Shown: positions 25,335 through 33,851, counted from the stretch's first letter. The stretch is 64,000 bases of DNA from Streptomyces lasiicapitis (GCF_014646335.1 NZ_BMNG01000020.1:115535-179534), one strand, 5' to 3'. Numbers and translations are program-made. The notes: generated from the letters alone by a model not told the origin.

Positions 25335-26523
25335 CGTCCTCGGCCGTCCATGCCAGGCCCGGTCCGTTCACGGTGACCTCCGTGACGGACAGGCCCGGCG
25401 GGCCGTCGGGGAACCAGCGCCAGAAGAGCTGCGTGCCGGTCTCCTCGGACTGCGCGACCGTCGCCTCGTTCAGGACCTCGGGCGGGTACGGCAGCCAGAC
25501 CTGGAACTGGTGGGTGTGCGGCGGATCGGGGTGCACGCGCGACCACGGCACCTTCGAGGCCGTGAGGCCGTCCCGCAGCGCGTCGGCCACCACGCGCGCG
25601 TGGGCGACGTATTCCGGCAGGCGCGGCAGGACCCGCTTGAGGCCGAGCAGGGCCGACACGGCGGTCGGGAACTGCTGGAACATCAGGCCGCCGTACCGGT
25701 GCCGCCAGGCGCGGGCCTCCTCCGTCAGCGAGCGCGGACCGGCGAGCGCGGCGCCCGCGATGCCTTCGAGCGACTTGTAGAACGACACGTAGACGCTGTC
25801 CGCGAGCGCGGCGATCTCCGTCAGCGGGCGGCCGAAGTGTGTCGTGCACTCCCACAGGCGCGCCCCGTCGAAGTGCACCACGGCGTCCCGTTCGCGCGCC
25901 GCCGCCACCACGTCCGTGAGCTCCTCCCAGGTGGGCAGGACGTAACCGGCCTCCCGTAGGGGCAGTTCCAGCATCAGCGTGCCGAACGGCTCCTCGAAGT
26001 CGCGCACTTCGTCGGCCGTGGGGGAGCGCGGCTCGTCCGTGGGGTGCACGGTGCGCAGACCGCTCACCACGGAGAGGGCGCCCCCCTCGTGGACCTCCGG
26101 GTGCGAGCGCGGGTGCAGGGCCACCGTCGCGTTGCCGGTGCGCCCCGCCCAGCAGCGCAGCGCGACCTGCTGGGCCATCGTGCCCGTGGGGAAGAAGACG
26201 GCGTCCTCCTTGCCGAGGAGCCGGGCGACCTCGTCCTCCAGGTCGGCGACCACGCCGTCGCCGTACATGTCGCCGAGCTGCTCCATGTCCGCGACACCGG
26301 CGGCGCCCGCGGCCAGGTCCGAAAGCCGCTCGGCCAGGGTGAGGCCCATCGGGGGGCGGGCCAGGATCAGCTTCGCGCCGCGCGCGGCGGCGAGCCGCCG
26401 GGCCCGCTCGTCGGGCTCGGCCGGGGCGCCCTCGCCGTCCTTCGTCGCCGCCGGCCCGTCCTCGCCGTCGGTCCGTGCGTCCAGCTCGCCTGCGCGGTCG
26501 TCCCGCGCGCCGTTTGCGGTCAT
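25294..26523 (-). CDS. Beta-eliminating lyase / threonine aldolase family PLP enzyme
   Basis: This 409-residue protein has the fold-type I PLP domain of the threonine aldolase family. GDMYGDGVVADLEDEVARLLGKEDAVFFPTGTMAQQ corresponds to the N-terminal glycine-rich and cofactor region. DAVVHFDGARLWE carries the PLP-pyridine Asp, and SVYVSFYKSLEGIAGA carries the Schiff-base lysine. An acidic, poorly conserved stretch of about 40 residues opens the protein. Likely activities are low-specificity threonine aldolase or a related beta-lyase. The substrate cannot be told. It is divergent from the DUF2520-panC operon. Confidence 0.88.
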   Translation of the reverse strand: MTANGARDDRAGELDARTDGEDGPAATKDGEGAPAEPDERARRLAAARGAKLILARPPMGLTLAERLSDLAAGAAGVADMEQLGDMYGDGVVADLEDEVARLLGKEDAVFFPTGTMAQQVALRCWAGRTGNATVALHPRSHPEVHEGGALSVVSGLRTVHPTDEPRSPTADEVRDFEEPFGTLMLELPLREAGYVLPTWEELTDVVAAARERDAVVHFDGARLWECTTHFGRPLTEIAALADSVYVSFYKSLEGIAGAALAGPRSLTEEARAWRHRYGGLMFQQFPTAVSALLGLKRVLPRLPEYVAHARVVADALRDGLTASKVPWSRVHPDPPHTHQFQVWLPYPPEVLNEATVAQSEETGTQLFWRWFPDGPPGLSVTEVTVNGPGLAWTAEDVREATEEFARRLP

Positions 26524-26658
26524 CCACAGATCATCGCGCGCGGTCGTACGAATGCCCACAGGCTGTGGACGGCCGACGGCGCCGCGCGAGGCAATAGCGT
26601 TAGCATGACGAGAAATCGTCCGGTACCCCGAGCGGACTGGAACGGAAGGCGTCAGAGC

Positions 26659-27645
26659 GTGAACGCATCTCACCGGCCGGAGCAGCACCCGGAGCCCCGG
26701 TCGGACCCCAGGGACCGCCCCGCGCGGCTCACCGTGGGCGTCGTCGGAGCGGGCCGTGTCGGCTCCGCTCTCGCGGCGGCGCTCCAGCTCGCCGGGCACC
26801 GCCCGGTGGCCGCGTCCGGGGTGTCCGACAGCTCCGTGCGGCGCGCCGCCGCGCTGCTGCCCGACGTGCCGCTCGTCGCGCCCGCCCAGGTCCTCGCGCG
26901 CGCCGACCTGGTCCTCCTGACCGTGCCGGACGACGCGCTGCCCGGACTGGTCGAAGGCCTCGTCGAGACGGGCGCGGTGCGCCCCGGCCAACTGCTCGTG
27001 CACACCTCCGGGCGGTACGGCACGAAGGTCCTCGACCCCGCCCTGCGCGCGGGCGCGCTGCCCCTCGCGCTGCACCCCGCGATGACGTTCACCGGCACCG
27101 CCGTGGACGTACAGCGCCTGGCGGGCTGCTCGTTCGGCGTGACCGCCCCCGACGAGCTGCGGCTCGCCGCGGAGGCCCTGGTCATCGAGATGGGCGGCGA
27201 GCCCGAGTGGATCGCCGAAGAGGCCCGCCCGCTCTACCACGCGGCCCTCGCGCTCGGTGCGAACCACCTGGTCACGCTGGTCGCCGAGTCCATGGAGCTG
27301 CTGCGCGACGCGGGCGTGGCCGCCCCGGACCGCATGCTCGGCCCGCTGCTCGGCGCCGCGCTCGACAACGCCCTGCGCTCCGGCGACGCGGCCCTGACCG
27401 GACCCGTCGCGCGCGGCGACGCGGGCACGGTCGCCGCGCACGTCGCCGAACTGCGCAAGCACGCGCCGCAGACCGTCGCCGGCTACCTCGCGATGGCCCG
27501 CGCGACCGCCGACCGCGCCCTCGCCCACGGCCTCCTCAAGCCGGAGCTCGCCGAGGACCTCCTCGGCGTCCTCGCGGGCGGCGTGACCGCCCCCGGCGGC
27601 CCGGACGGACCGCGCGGCGGGACCACGGACGGAGAGGGCGCATGA
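26659..27645 (+). CDS. Rossmann-like and DUF2520 domain oxidoreductase
   Basis: This 328-residue protein has an N-terminal NAD(P)-binding fold (LTVGVVGAGRVGSALAAAL, residues about 25-45), LLTVPDDALPGLV and LHPAMTFTG, then a helical C-terminal domain (EARPLYHAALALGANHLVTLV, DAALTGPVARGDAGTV). This architecture is the DUF2520/YxeA-like family that precedes panC in many actinobacteria. A role in pantoate formation (ketopantoate reductase-like) is an attractive inference but not shown. GTG 26659 is chosen for GGAAGG about 10 nt upstream. ATG 26605 in frame is an alternative. Confidence 0.85.
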   Translation: MNASHRPEQHPEPRSDPRDRPARLTVGVVGAGRVGSALAAALQLAGHRPVAASGVSDSSVRRAAALLPDVPLVAPAQVLARADLVLLTVPDDALPGLVEGLVETGAVRPGQLLVHTSGRYGTKVLDPALRAGALPLALHPAMTFTGTAVDVQRLAGCSFGVTAPDELRLAAEALVIEMGGEPEWIAEEARPLYHAALALGANHLVTLVAESMELLRDAGVAAPDRMLGPLLGAALDNALRSGDAALTGPVARGDAGTVAAHVAELRKHAPQTVAGYLAMARATADRALAHGLLKPELAEDLLGVLAGGVTAPGGPDGPRGGTTDGEGA

Positions 27646-28649
27646 GCCACGCGACCGACCTGCTGCACACTGCCGCCGAACTGCGCGCCCGCGCGCGTGC
27701 CGGGCGCCGCGTCGTCGTGATGACCATGGGCGCCCTGCACGAGGGCCACGCCACGCTGGTCCGCACGGCACGCGAGGCGGCCGGACCCGACGGCGAAGTC
27801 GTCGTCACGGTCTTCGTGAACCCGCTCCAGTTCGGCGCGGGCGAGGACCTGGACCGCTATCCGCGCACCCTGGAAGCCGACATCAAGACCGCCTCGCAGG
27901 CGGGCGCGGACGTCGTCTTCGCCCCCTCCGCGGACGAGGTCTACCCCGGAGGCGAGCCCCAGGTCCGCGTGACCGCGGGCCCCATGGGCACCGTCCTCGA
28001 AGGCGCCACCCGCCCCGGGCACTTCGACGGCGTGCTCACCGTCGTCGCCAAGCTGCTGCACCTGACGGCGCCCGACGTGGCGCTGTTCGGCCAGAAGGAC
28101 GCCCAGCAGCTCGCCGTGATCCGCCGCATGGTGCGCGACCTGAACTTCGACGTGGAGATCGTCGGCGTGGACACGGTGCGCGAGGACGACGGCCTCGCCC
28201 GCTCCAGCCGCAACCGCTACCTGTCGCCCGAGGAGCGCCGCACCGCGCTCACGCTCTCCCGCGCCCTGTTCGCCGGCCGCGACCGGCACGCCGCCCAGGA
28301 GGCCCTGCGCGCCCGCGCCGCCCTCGCCCCCGCGACGCACGCGCGCGTGGACGGCCTGAACGCCCTGGGGGAGGCCCGCGCCGCCGCCGACGCGCACGCC
28401 GTCGCCCAGGCCGCGCCCACCGGCCCCGCCGGGCCCGACGCGGTCCGCGCCGCCGCCTGCCAGGTCCTCGACGAGGGCGCCCGGCTGCGCCCGCCGCTGG
28501 TCCTGGACTACCTGGCGCTGGTCGACCCGGCCGACTTCCAGGAGATCCGCTCCGGATACGAGGGCGAGGCGGTCCTCGCCGTCGCCGCCAAGGTCGGCAC
28601 GACCCGCCTGATCGACAACATCCCGCTGACGTTCGGAGCCCCCGCATGA
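27642..28649 (+). CDS. panC: Pantothenate synthetase PanC
   Basis: PanC ligates pantoate and beta-alanine with ATP to give pantothenate. The HxGH motif is in MGALHEGHATLV, followed by VTVFVNPLQFGAGEDLDRYPR, FDGVLTVVAKLLH, LFGQKDAQQLAVIRRM and SSRNRYLSPEER. The 335-residue length exceeds the usual 280 or so because of an Ala-rich insert (about residues 220-275). It overlaps the DUF2520 gene by 4 nt. Its stop overlaps the start of a 50-codon mini-ORF. Confidence 0.95.
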   Translation: MSHATDLLHTAAELRARARAGRRVVVMTMGALHEGHATLVRTAREAAGPDGEVVVTVFVNPLQFGAGEDLDRYPRTLEADIKTASQAGADVVFAPSADEVYPGGEPQVRVTAGPMGTVLEGATRPGHFDGVLTVVAKLLHLTAPDVALFGQKDAQQLAVIRRMVRDLNFDVEIVGVDTVREDDGLARSSRNRYLSPEERRTALTLSRALFAGRDRHAAQEALRARAALAPATHARVDGLNALGEARAAADAHAVAQAAPTGPAGPDAVRAAACQVLDEGARLRPPLVLDYLALVDPADFQEIRSGYEGEAVLAVAAKVGTTRLIDNIPLTFGAPA

Positions 28650-28799
28650 GCGCGCACCCGGACGGCCGCACCGCCACCGTCACTGTCGTCGGCACCGGCA
28701 GCACCACAGTCACCGACATCACCACCGTCACTGACACCACCATCGTCACCGACATCGCCGCAGACGCCCGCCCGACCCGGATCGGAGCCCCCGCATGAG
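28633..28799 (+). repeat. 18-bp direct repeat flanking the mini-ORF
   Basis: TCGGAGCCCCCGCATGAG occurs at 28633-28650 and again at 28782-28799. Each copy contains the overlapping stop/start codon of a gene junction. Confidence 0.85.
28646..28798 (+). CDS. 50-codon low-complexity mini-ORF bridging panC and nadB
   Basis: An ATG at 28646 overlaps the panC stop as ATGA, and its own TGA (28796-28798) overlaps the nadB start. The product is 50 residues, Thr/Val/Asp-rich with TVTD-type repeats (TVTDITTVTDTTIVTDIAAD), and ends RIGAPA. The same 18-nt sequence (ending GCATGAG) stands at both borders, so the unit looks like a 149-bp duplication/insertion that kept coupling intact. It is probably not a functional protein, but its frame is preserved. 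Confidence 0.4.
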   Translation: MSAHPDGRTATVTVVGTGSTTVTDITTVTDTTIVTDIAADARPTRIGAPA

Positions 28800-30498
28800 T
28801 GCCACCGGCATACGGCTGTACGCCCCCGCCCCCGGCTGGTCGCTCGACGCCGACGTCGTGGTCGTCGGCTCCGGAGTGGCGGGCCTCACCGCCGCCCTGC
28901 GCTGCTCGGCGGCCGGCCTGAACACGGTCGTCGTCACCAAGGCCCGCCTGGACGACGGCTCCACGCGCTGGGCACAGGGCGGCATCGCGGCGGCACTCGG
29001 CGAGGGCGACACCCCCGAACAGCACCTGGACGACACCCTCGTGGCGGGCGCGGGCCTGTGCGACGAGGAGGCGGTGCGCACCCTCGTCACCGAGGGACCC
29101 GACGCCGTACACCGCCTCATCGCGACCGGCGCGCACTTCGACGAGTCCGAGGAGGGCGCCCTCGCGCTCACCCGCGAGGGCGGCCACCACCGCCGCCGCA
29201 TCGCGCACGCGGGCGGCGACGCCACCGGCGCGGAGATCTCCCGCGCCCTCGTCGAAGCGGTCCGCGCGCGGGGGATACCGACGGTCGAGAACGCGTTGGT
29301 TCTCGACCTCCTCACGGACGACGAGGGGCGCACCGCCGGCGTCACCCTGCACGTCATGGGCGAGGGCCAGCACGACGGCGTGGGCGCCGTGCACGCGCCC
29401 GCCGTGGTGCTCGCCACCGGCGGCATGGGCCAGGTGTTCTCCGCGACCACGAACCCGTCCGTGTCGACGGGCGACGGCGTCGCACTCGCCCTGCGCGCGG
29501 GCGCCGAGGTCTCCGACCTGGAGTTCGTGCAGTTCCACCCGACCGTGCTCTTCCTGGGGGCGGACGCGGAGGGCCAGCAGCCGCTCGTCTCCGAAGCCGT
29601 GCGCGGCGAGGGCGCCCACCTGGTCGACGCCGACGGCGTGCGCTTCATGGTCGGCCAGCACGAGCTCGCCGAGCTGGCACCGCGCGACATCGTCGCCAAG
29701 GGCATCACGCGCCGCATGCAGGAACAGGGCGCCGAGCACATGTACTTGGACGCCCGCCACTTCGGCGCCGACATGTGGGCCACCCGCTTCCCGACGATCC
29801 TGGCCGCCTGTCGCGCCCACGGCATCGACCCGGTCACCGAGCCAGTGCCGGTCTCCCCGGCCGCCCACTACGCCTCCGGCGGCGTCCGCACCGACCTGTA
29901 CGGCCGCACCACGGTGCCGGGCCTGTACGCGTGCGGCGAGGTCGCCTGCACGGGTGTGCACGGTGCCAACCGGCTCGCCTCCAACTCCCTCCTGGAGGGC
30001 CTGGTCTACGCAGAGCGCATCGCGGACGACATCACCGCCCTGCACTCCGATGGCGCCCTCCACGCGCGCGTGCCCGCCGACACCGCGACCCCGGAGCGGC
30101 CCGCCCACCCGCTGCTGCCCCCGGAGGCCCGCTTCACCATCCAGCGCGTGATGACCCGGGGCGCCGGAGTGCTGCGCTCCGCCGCGTCCCTCGCCGAGGC
30201 CGCCGACCGGCTCGCCGCCGTCCACGCGGACGCGGCGGGCGCGCTGGCCGAGGACGGCAAGACCGCAGAGCCCGGTGTGGAGGCCTGGGAGACCACCAAC
30301 CTCCTGTGCGTCGCCCGCGTTCTTGTGGCGGCGGCACGGCGGCGCGAGGAGACTCGTGGCTGCCACTGGCGCGAGGACCACGCGGACCGCGACGACGCGG
30401 CATGGGGACGCCACATCGTCGTACGCCTCAATCCCGACCGGACCCTCGCCACCCGCACCACCGACAACGCCCGTTTCCCCAGCACCCAGGAGCAGTGA
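28795..30498 (+). CDS. nadB: L-aspartate oxidase NadB
   Basis: NadB oxidises L-aspartate to iminoaspartate, the first step of de novo NAD synthesis. The FAD-binding motif is VVVVGSGVAGLTAAL, with STRWAQGGIAAA, GGDATGAEISRALVEAV, LEFVQFHPTVLF, SEAVRGEGAHLVD, PAAHYASGGVRTD and HGANRLASNSLLEGLVYAERIAD in order. The protein is 567 residues including the C-terminal helical domain. The start is ATG at 28795, overlapping the mini-ORF stop. The adjacent nadC takes the pathway further. nadA is not in the window. Confidence 0.96.
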   Translation: MSATGIRLYAPAPGWSLDADVVVVGSGVAGLTAALRCSAAGLNTVVVTKARLDDGSTRWAQGGIAAALGEGDTPEQHLDDTLVAGAGLCDEEAVRTLVTEGPDAVHRLIATGAHFDESEEGALALTREGGHHRRRIAHAGGDATGAEISRALVEAVRARGIPTVENALVLDLLTDDEGRTAGVTLHVMGEGQHDGVGAVHAPAVVLATGGMGQVFSATTNPSVSTGDGVALALRAGAEVSDLEFVQFHPTVLFLGADAEGQQPLVSEAVRGEGAHLVDADGVRFMVGQHELAELAPRDIVAKGITRRMQEQGAEHMYLDARHFGADMWATRFPTILAACRAHGIDPVTEPVPVSPAAHYASGGVRTDLYGRTTVPGLYACGEVACTGVHGANRLASNSLLEGLVYAERIADDITALHSDGALHARVPADTATPERPAHPLLPPEARFTIQRVMTRGAGVLRSAASLAEAADRLAAVHADAAGALAEDGKTAEPGVEAWETTNLLCVARVLVAAARRREETRGCHWREDHADRDDAAWGRHIVVRLNPDRTLATRTTDNARFPSTQEQ

Positions 30499-30503
30499 CC
30501 GAC

Positions 30504-31511
30504 GTGAGCACCCCCGACCTCCCCCTCGCCGGCGGTACCGGCGGCTGCGGCGACGCCTGCGGCTGCGGCGACGCGGCGCCCGACGCGATGGAGTGCGGCC
30601 TCGACCCCACGCTCGCCCGGATGCTGGACGACGCGGGCCTCGACCCCGTCCAGATCGAGGACATCGCGCACCTCGCCATCGCCGAGGACATGGAGTTCTC
30701 GCCGGACGCCGTGGACGTCACGACCGTCGCCACCATCCCCGAAGACGCCGTCGCCACGGCCGACTTCACCGCGCGCGAGGCGGGCACGGTCGCGGGCCTG
30801 CGGGTCGCGGAGGCCGTGCTCTCCGTCGTCTGCCAGGACGAGTTCGAGGTCGAGCGGCACGTCGAGGACGGCGAGCGGATCGAGGCCGGCGACGTGCTCC
30901 TGAGCGTCACCGCGCACACCCGCGACCTGCTCACCGCCGAGCGCAGCGCCCTGAACCTGCTGTGCCGCCTGTCCGGCATCGCGACCGCCACGCGCGCGTG
31001 GGCGGATGCCCTGGAGGGCACCGCCGCCAAGGTCCGCGACACCCGCAAGACGACACCGGGACTGCGCTCCCTGGAGAAGTACGCGGTCCGCATGGGCGGC
31101 GGCGTCAACCACCGCATGTCGCTCGCCGACGCCGCCCTGGTCAAGGACAACCACGTGGTCGCCGCGGGCGGCGTGACACAGGCCTTCAAGGCCGTACGGG
31201 AGATGTTCCCGGGCCTGGCCGTCGAGGTCGAGGTCGACACCCTGCACCAGCTCCGCGAAGTCGTCGACGCCGGCGCCGACTTGATCCTCCTGGACAACTT
31301 CACGCCCGGCGAGACCGAGGAGGCCGTCGCCCTCGTGGGCGGCCGCGCCCTCCTGGAGTCCTCCGGCCGCCTCACCCTGGAGAACGCCGCGACGTACGCG
31401 CGCACGGGCGTCGACTACCTCGCGGTGGGCGCCCTCACCCACTCCTCGCCGATTCTCGACATCGGCCTGGACCTCCGCGAAGCCACGGTCTCCGGAGAGG
31501 CCGCGGGCTGA
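30504..31511 (+). CDS. nadC: Nicotinate-nucleotide diphosphorylase (carboxylating) NadC
   Basis: NadC converts quinolinate and PRPP to nicotinate mononucleotide. The 335-residue protein shows DTRKTTPGLRSLEKYAVRMGG, NHRMSLADAALVKDNHV and ILLDNFTPGET. GTG 30504 is chosen because AGGAG sits about 11 nt upstream. GTG 30495, which overlaps the nadB stop, is too close to it. An N-terminal extension is Cys/Gly-rich (GGCGDACGCGD, then MECG), unusual for the family. The next gene starts on the last base of its stop. Confidence 0.94.
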   Translation: MSTPDLPLAGGTGGCGDACGCGDAAPDAMECGLDPTLARMLDDAGLDPVQIEDIAHLAIAEDMEFSPDAVDVTTVATIPEDAVATADFTAREAGTVAGLRVAEAVLSVVCQDEFEVERHVEDGERIEAGDVLLSVTAHTRDLLTAERSALNLLCRLSGIATATRAWADALEGTAAKVRDTRKTTPGLRSLEKYAVRMGGGVNHRMSLADAALVKDNHVVAAGGVTQAFKAVREMFPGLAVEVEVDTLHQLREVVDAGADLILLDNFTPGETEEAVALVGGRALLESSGRLTLENAATYARTGVDYLAVGALTHSSPILDIGLDLREATVSGEAAG

Positions 31512-32317
31512 TGCTGCTCACCATCGACGTAGGCAACACCCACACCGTCCTCGGCCTGTTCGACGGCGAGGACATCGTCGAGCACTGGCGCATCTCCACC
31601 GACGCCCGCCGCACCGCCGACGAACTGGCCGTGCTCCTCAACGGGTTGATGGGCATGCACCCGCTGCTCGGCGAGGAACTCGGCGACGGCATCGACGGCA
31701 TCGCGATCTGCTCCACCGTCCCGTCGGTCCTGCACGAGCTGCGCGAGGTCACAAGGCGCTACTACGGAGACGTGCCCGCCGTCCTGGTAGAGCCCGGCAT
31801 CAAGACCGGCGTCCCGATCCTCATGGACAACCCCAAGGAGGTCGGCGCCGACCGCATCATCAACGCGGTCGCGGCGGTCGAGCTCTACGGAGGCCCCGCG
31901 ATCGTCGTGGACTTCGGTACGGCGACGACGTTCGACGCGGTCTCCGCGCGCGGGGAGTACGCGGGCGGTGTCATCGCCCCCGGCATCGAGATCTCCGTGG
32001 AGGCCCTCGGCGTACGCGGCGCGCAGCTCCGCAAGATCGAGCTGGCCCGGCCGCGCAGCGTCATCGGCAAGAACACCGTGGAGGCCATGCAGTCGGGCAT
32101 CCTGTACGGCTTCGCGGGGCAGGTCGACGGCGTCGTGCAGCGCATGGCGCGCGAGTTGGCGGGGCCGGACGGCAACCCCGAGGAAGTGACCGTGATCGCG
32201 ACGGGCGGGCTCGCGCCGATGGTGCTCGGCGAGGCGGCCGTCATCGACGAGCACGAGCCCTGGCTGACGCTGATCGGCCTTCGGCTCGTCTACGAACGGA
32301 ACGTGTCACGCGGCTGA
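31511..32317 (+). CDS. coaX: Type III pantothenate kinase CoaX
   Basis: CoaX phosphorylates pantothenate, the first committed step of CoA synthesis. Family motifs are LTIDVGNTHTVLGLFDG (P-loop-like), VPSVL, GADRIINAVAA, VVDFGTATTFDAV (catalytic Asp) and GGVIAPGIEIS. The protein is 268 residues. The ATG shares its first base with the nadC stop (TGATG), so NAD and CoA genes are co-translated. Together with panC this operon supplies two cofactors. Confidence 0.95.
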   Translation: MLLTIDVGNTHTVLGLFDGEDIVEHWRISTDARRTADELAVLLNGLMGMHPLLGEELGDGIDGIAICSTVPSVLHELREVTRRYYGDVPAVLVEPGIKTGVPILMDNPKEVGADRIINAVAAVELYGGPAIVVDFGTATTFDAVSARGEYAGGVIAPGIEISVEALGVRGAQLRKIELARPRSVIGKNTVEAMQSGILYGFAGQVDGVVQRMARELAGPDGNPEEVTVIATGGLAPMVLGEAAVIDEHEPWLTLIGLRLVYERNVSRG

Positions 32318-32442
32318 GCGCGCGTTTCACGCCGCGAGGCGCGGACGGTCGCCAAGTTTTCGCATCCGCGGGACAACCCGGGTCCTCCTCCAAGAGTCTG
32401 TGCTGCGGGGGGTTCTGACCGGGTGTCTGGTGCGGGTGTCTG

Positions 32443-32790
32443 ATGAGCGTGGGGCGGATGAGGGGCAAGACACGGCTGGGTGTCGTGGCGGCGGTCGCGG
32501 TGGTGGCGCTGACGGGGGGAGTGGCGCCCGTGGCGGCTGTGTCCTTGGCGGCGGAGCCCGTGGTGACGGCACCCGTGACGGTGGCGGCGGCCGACGGTCC
32601 GGCCGTCTCGTCGCCGACGCCGGGCCCGCCCGAGGCGACAGCGACCCCGTCGCCCGCGTCCACCCAGGCCCCCGCGGGGCGCATGGCGGACACCGGGGCG
32701 GGGATCGTTCCGTGGATCGTGGCCGGGGCGGCGGGCGCGCTCGGCGTGGGAGCGGTCGCGTTCGCGACGACCCGGCGCCGACAGGACTGA
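32443..32790 (+). CDS. Small exported protein with a C-terminal MADTG sorting-like signal
   Basis: This 115-residue protein has a signal peptide (basic MRGKTR, hydrophobic core, cleavage near AAVSLAA), then a Pro/Thr/Ser/Ala-rich stretch (about 50-80). The sequence MADTG is followed by a hydrophobic helix (IVPWIVAGAAGALGVGAVAF) and TTRRRQD. This is the layout of cell-wall sorting signals. Streptomyces class E sortases prefer LAxTG, so this is a variant with Met in place of Leu. No domain is left between the ends. ATG 32458 is another possible start. No Shine-Dalgarno is obvious. Confidence 0.6.
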   Translation: MSVGRMRGKTRLGVVAAVAVVALTGGVAPVAAVSLAAEPVVTAPVTVAAADGPAVSSPTPGPPEATATPSPASTQAPAGRMADTGAGIVPWIVAGAAGALGVGAVAFATTRRRQD

Positions 32791-32810
32791 TCCGGCGCCG
32801 ACAGGACTGA
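32772..32810 (+). repeat. Perfect 20-bp tandem duplication spanning a stop codon
   Basis: CCGGCGCCGACAGGACTGA occurs at 32772-32790 and at 32792-32810, separated by one T. The first copy encodes the last codons and stop of the exported protein. Confidence 0.9.
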
Positions 32811-32886
32811 CCCGACGGGGAGGGGCCGCCACCCGGGCCGCCACCCCGACGGGTGTCCGTTAAGAGGATTTTGTTCGTCTTCCGCG

Positions 32887-32892
32887 TATCGT
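32887..32892 (+). promoter_or_regulatory. Predicted -10 box of leaderless promoter
   Basis: TATCGT ends 6 nt before ATG 32899. A GTGTCCGTTAAG motif (about 32853-32864) lies upstream, shared with 25057-25068. Confidence 0.45.
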
Positions 32893-32898
32893 CACCCC

Positions 32899-33633
32899 AT
32901 GCCCACGCCATACGGATCCCGGGGCGGCATGGCCTTCGGCGCGCAGGAGCTGCGAGTGCTCCGCCGTGCTCTGGCCCACGCCCTGCACCCCAGTACCGTT
33001 CGTGTCCTTGACGACCAGACCGTGCAGGCCTGCGTGCGCCTCGCCGACGACATCGACGAGGCGGTGCGCGAGGGCGCCCGGCTGCGCGCCTTCCTGGTGG
33101 CCGATCTCGCGCGCTACCGGGCCGCGCTGCCCGGCACCGCGGCCGGGTATCTGGAGCTCCTGGAGGACGTGCTCCCCACCGGGTACCGGCCGGGCGCCGA
33201 CGACCTCGCGGCGCTGCGCGCCCTGCGCGGCAACCCGCGCGCTGCCGCGCTGCTCGACCGCTGCCGGACGCTCGCGGAGGAGGCCGTGCGGGCGCGCCTC
33301 GCGGCGGCCACGGAGGCCAGGGGCAACGTTGCCCGGACCGGCGCGGGCAGACCCGCGGTGCCCGCGTCGCGGCCCGCGCAGGGCCCGTCCGCGAAGACCC
33401 GTCCCGCGGTGCCCCCGTCCCGCACCCGCCTGCTCGCCCTGCCCGGCGGGCTCACGGCCGCCGACGAGAAGACCGAGAAGGACCAGAGGCCCGCCCCCCG
33501 CCCGACCCCGCCCGCCGAGCCCCCCGCGACACCCCAGGAGCGGCCCCGCCCCGTGCCCACCCCGGCCGAGGTGTTCCCGCCCAAACGCCCGGCACCGCCT
33601 GCCGCCCCGGCGCAGGAGCTCGCCGCGGGCTAG
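32899..33633 (+). CDS. Hypothetical protein with helical N-terminus and Pro-rich tail
   Basis: I do not recognise a family. The 244-residue protein has a structured N-terminal half (about 1-140), largely helical (LRVLRRALAHALHPSTVRVLDDQ, DDIDEAVREGARLRAFLVADLARYRAALP and similar), rich in Arg, Leu and Ala. After this it becomes a Pro/Ala/Thr tail (RPAPRPTPPAEPPATPQERPRP type). No signal peptide or membrane helix is present. The start lies at leaderless distance from TATCGT. Codon usage looks normal for the chromosome. Confidence 0.7.
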   Translation: MPTPYGSRGGMAFGAQELRVLRRALAHALHPSTVRVLDDQTVQACVRLADDIDEAVREGARLRAFLVADLARYRAALPGTAAGYLELLEDVLPTGYRPGADDLAALRALRGNPRAAALLDRCRTLAEEAVRARLAAATEARGNVARTGAGRPAVPASRPAQGPSAKTRPAVPPSRTRLLALPGGLTAADEKTEKDQRPAPRPTPPAEPPATPQERPRPVPTPAEVFPPKRPAPPAAPAQELAAG

Positions 33634-33634
33634 C

Positions 33635-33640
33635 TACGCT
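33635..33640 (+). promoter_or_regulatory. Predicted -10 box of leaderless promoter
   Basis: TACGCT ends 6 nt before ATG 33647. Confidence 0.45.
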
Positions 33641-33646
33641 GGGGGC

Positions 33647-33826
33647 ATGGACTACGTCTCCGCGCTCGTGCCCCCCGTAGTGATGGCCGTGTTCTTCGTC
33701 GGCCTCATCGTGACGATCGTCAAGACCCAGGGCGGCGCCAACAAGGCCAAGGAGGACGCCGCCGTCGACGCGGCGATCGCCCGCGCCGAGTCGGTCCGGC
33801 AGACCCCGAAGACCGGCGACGCCTGA
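33647..33826 (+). CDS. Small single-pass membrane protein
   Basis: This 59-residue protein has one membrane helix (about residues 4-26, SALVPPVVMAVFFVGLIVTIV) and a charged cytoplasmic-like tail with KAKEDAAVDAAIARAESVRQ. Similar small proteins occur in streptomycetes. No function is known to me. It starts at ATG 33647, 13 nt after the preceding stop, with no Shine-Dalgarno and a -10-like TACGCT at leaderless distance. A strong terminator follows it. Confidence 0.75.
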   Translation: MDYVSALVPPVVMAVFFVGLIVTIVKTQGGANKAKEDAAVDAAIARAESVRQTPKTGDA

Positions 33827-33851
33827 GCGCTCGCCCGCCCGCCATGCCCCC

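Noticed and set aside
28646..28798. The mini-ORF as a real conserved peptide
   Set aside because: Its composition is repetitive and no homologue is known to me. It is listed with low confidence and as a finding about its origin.
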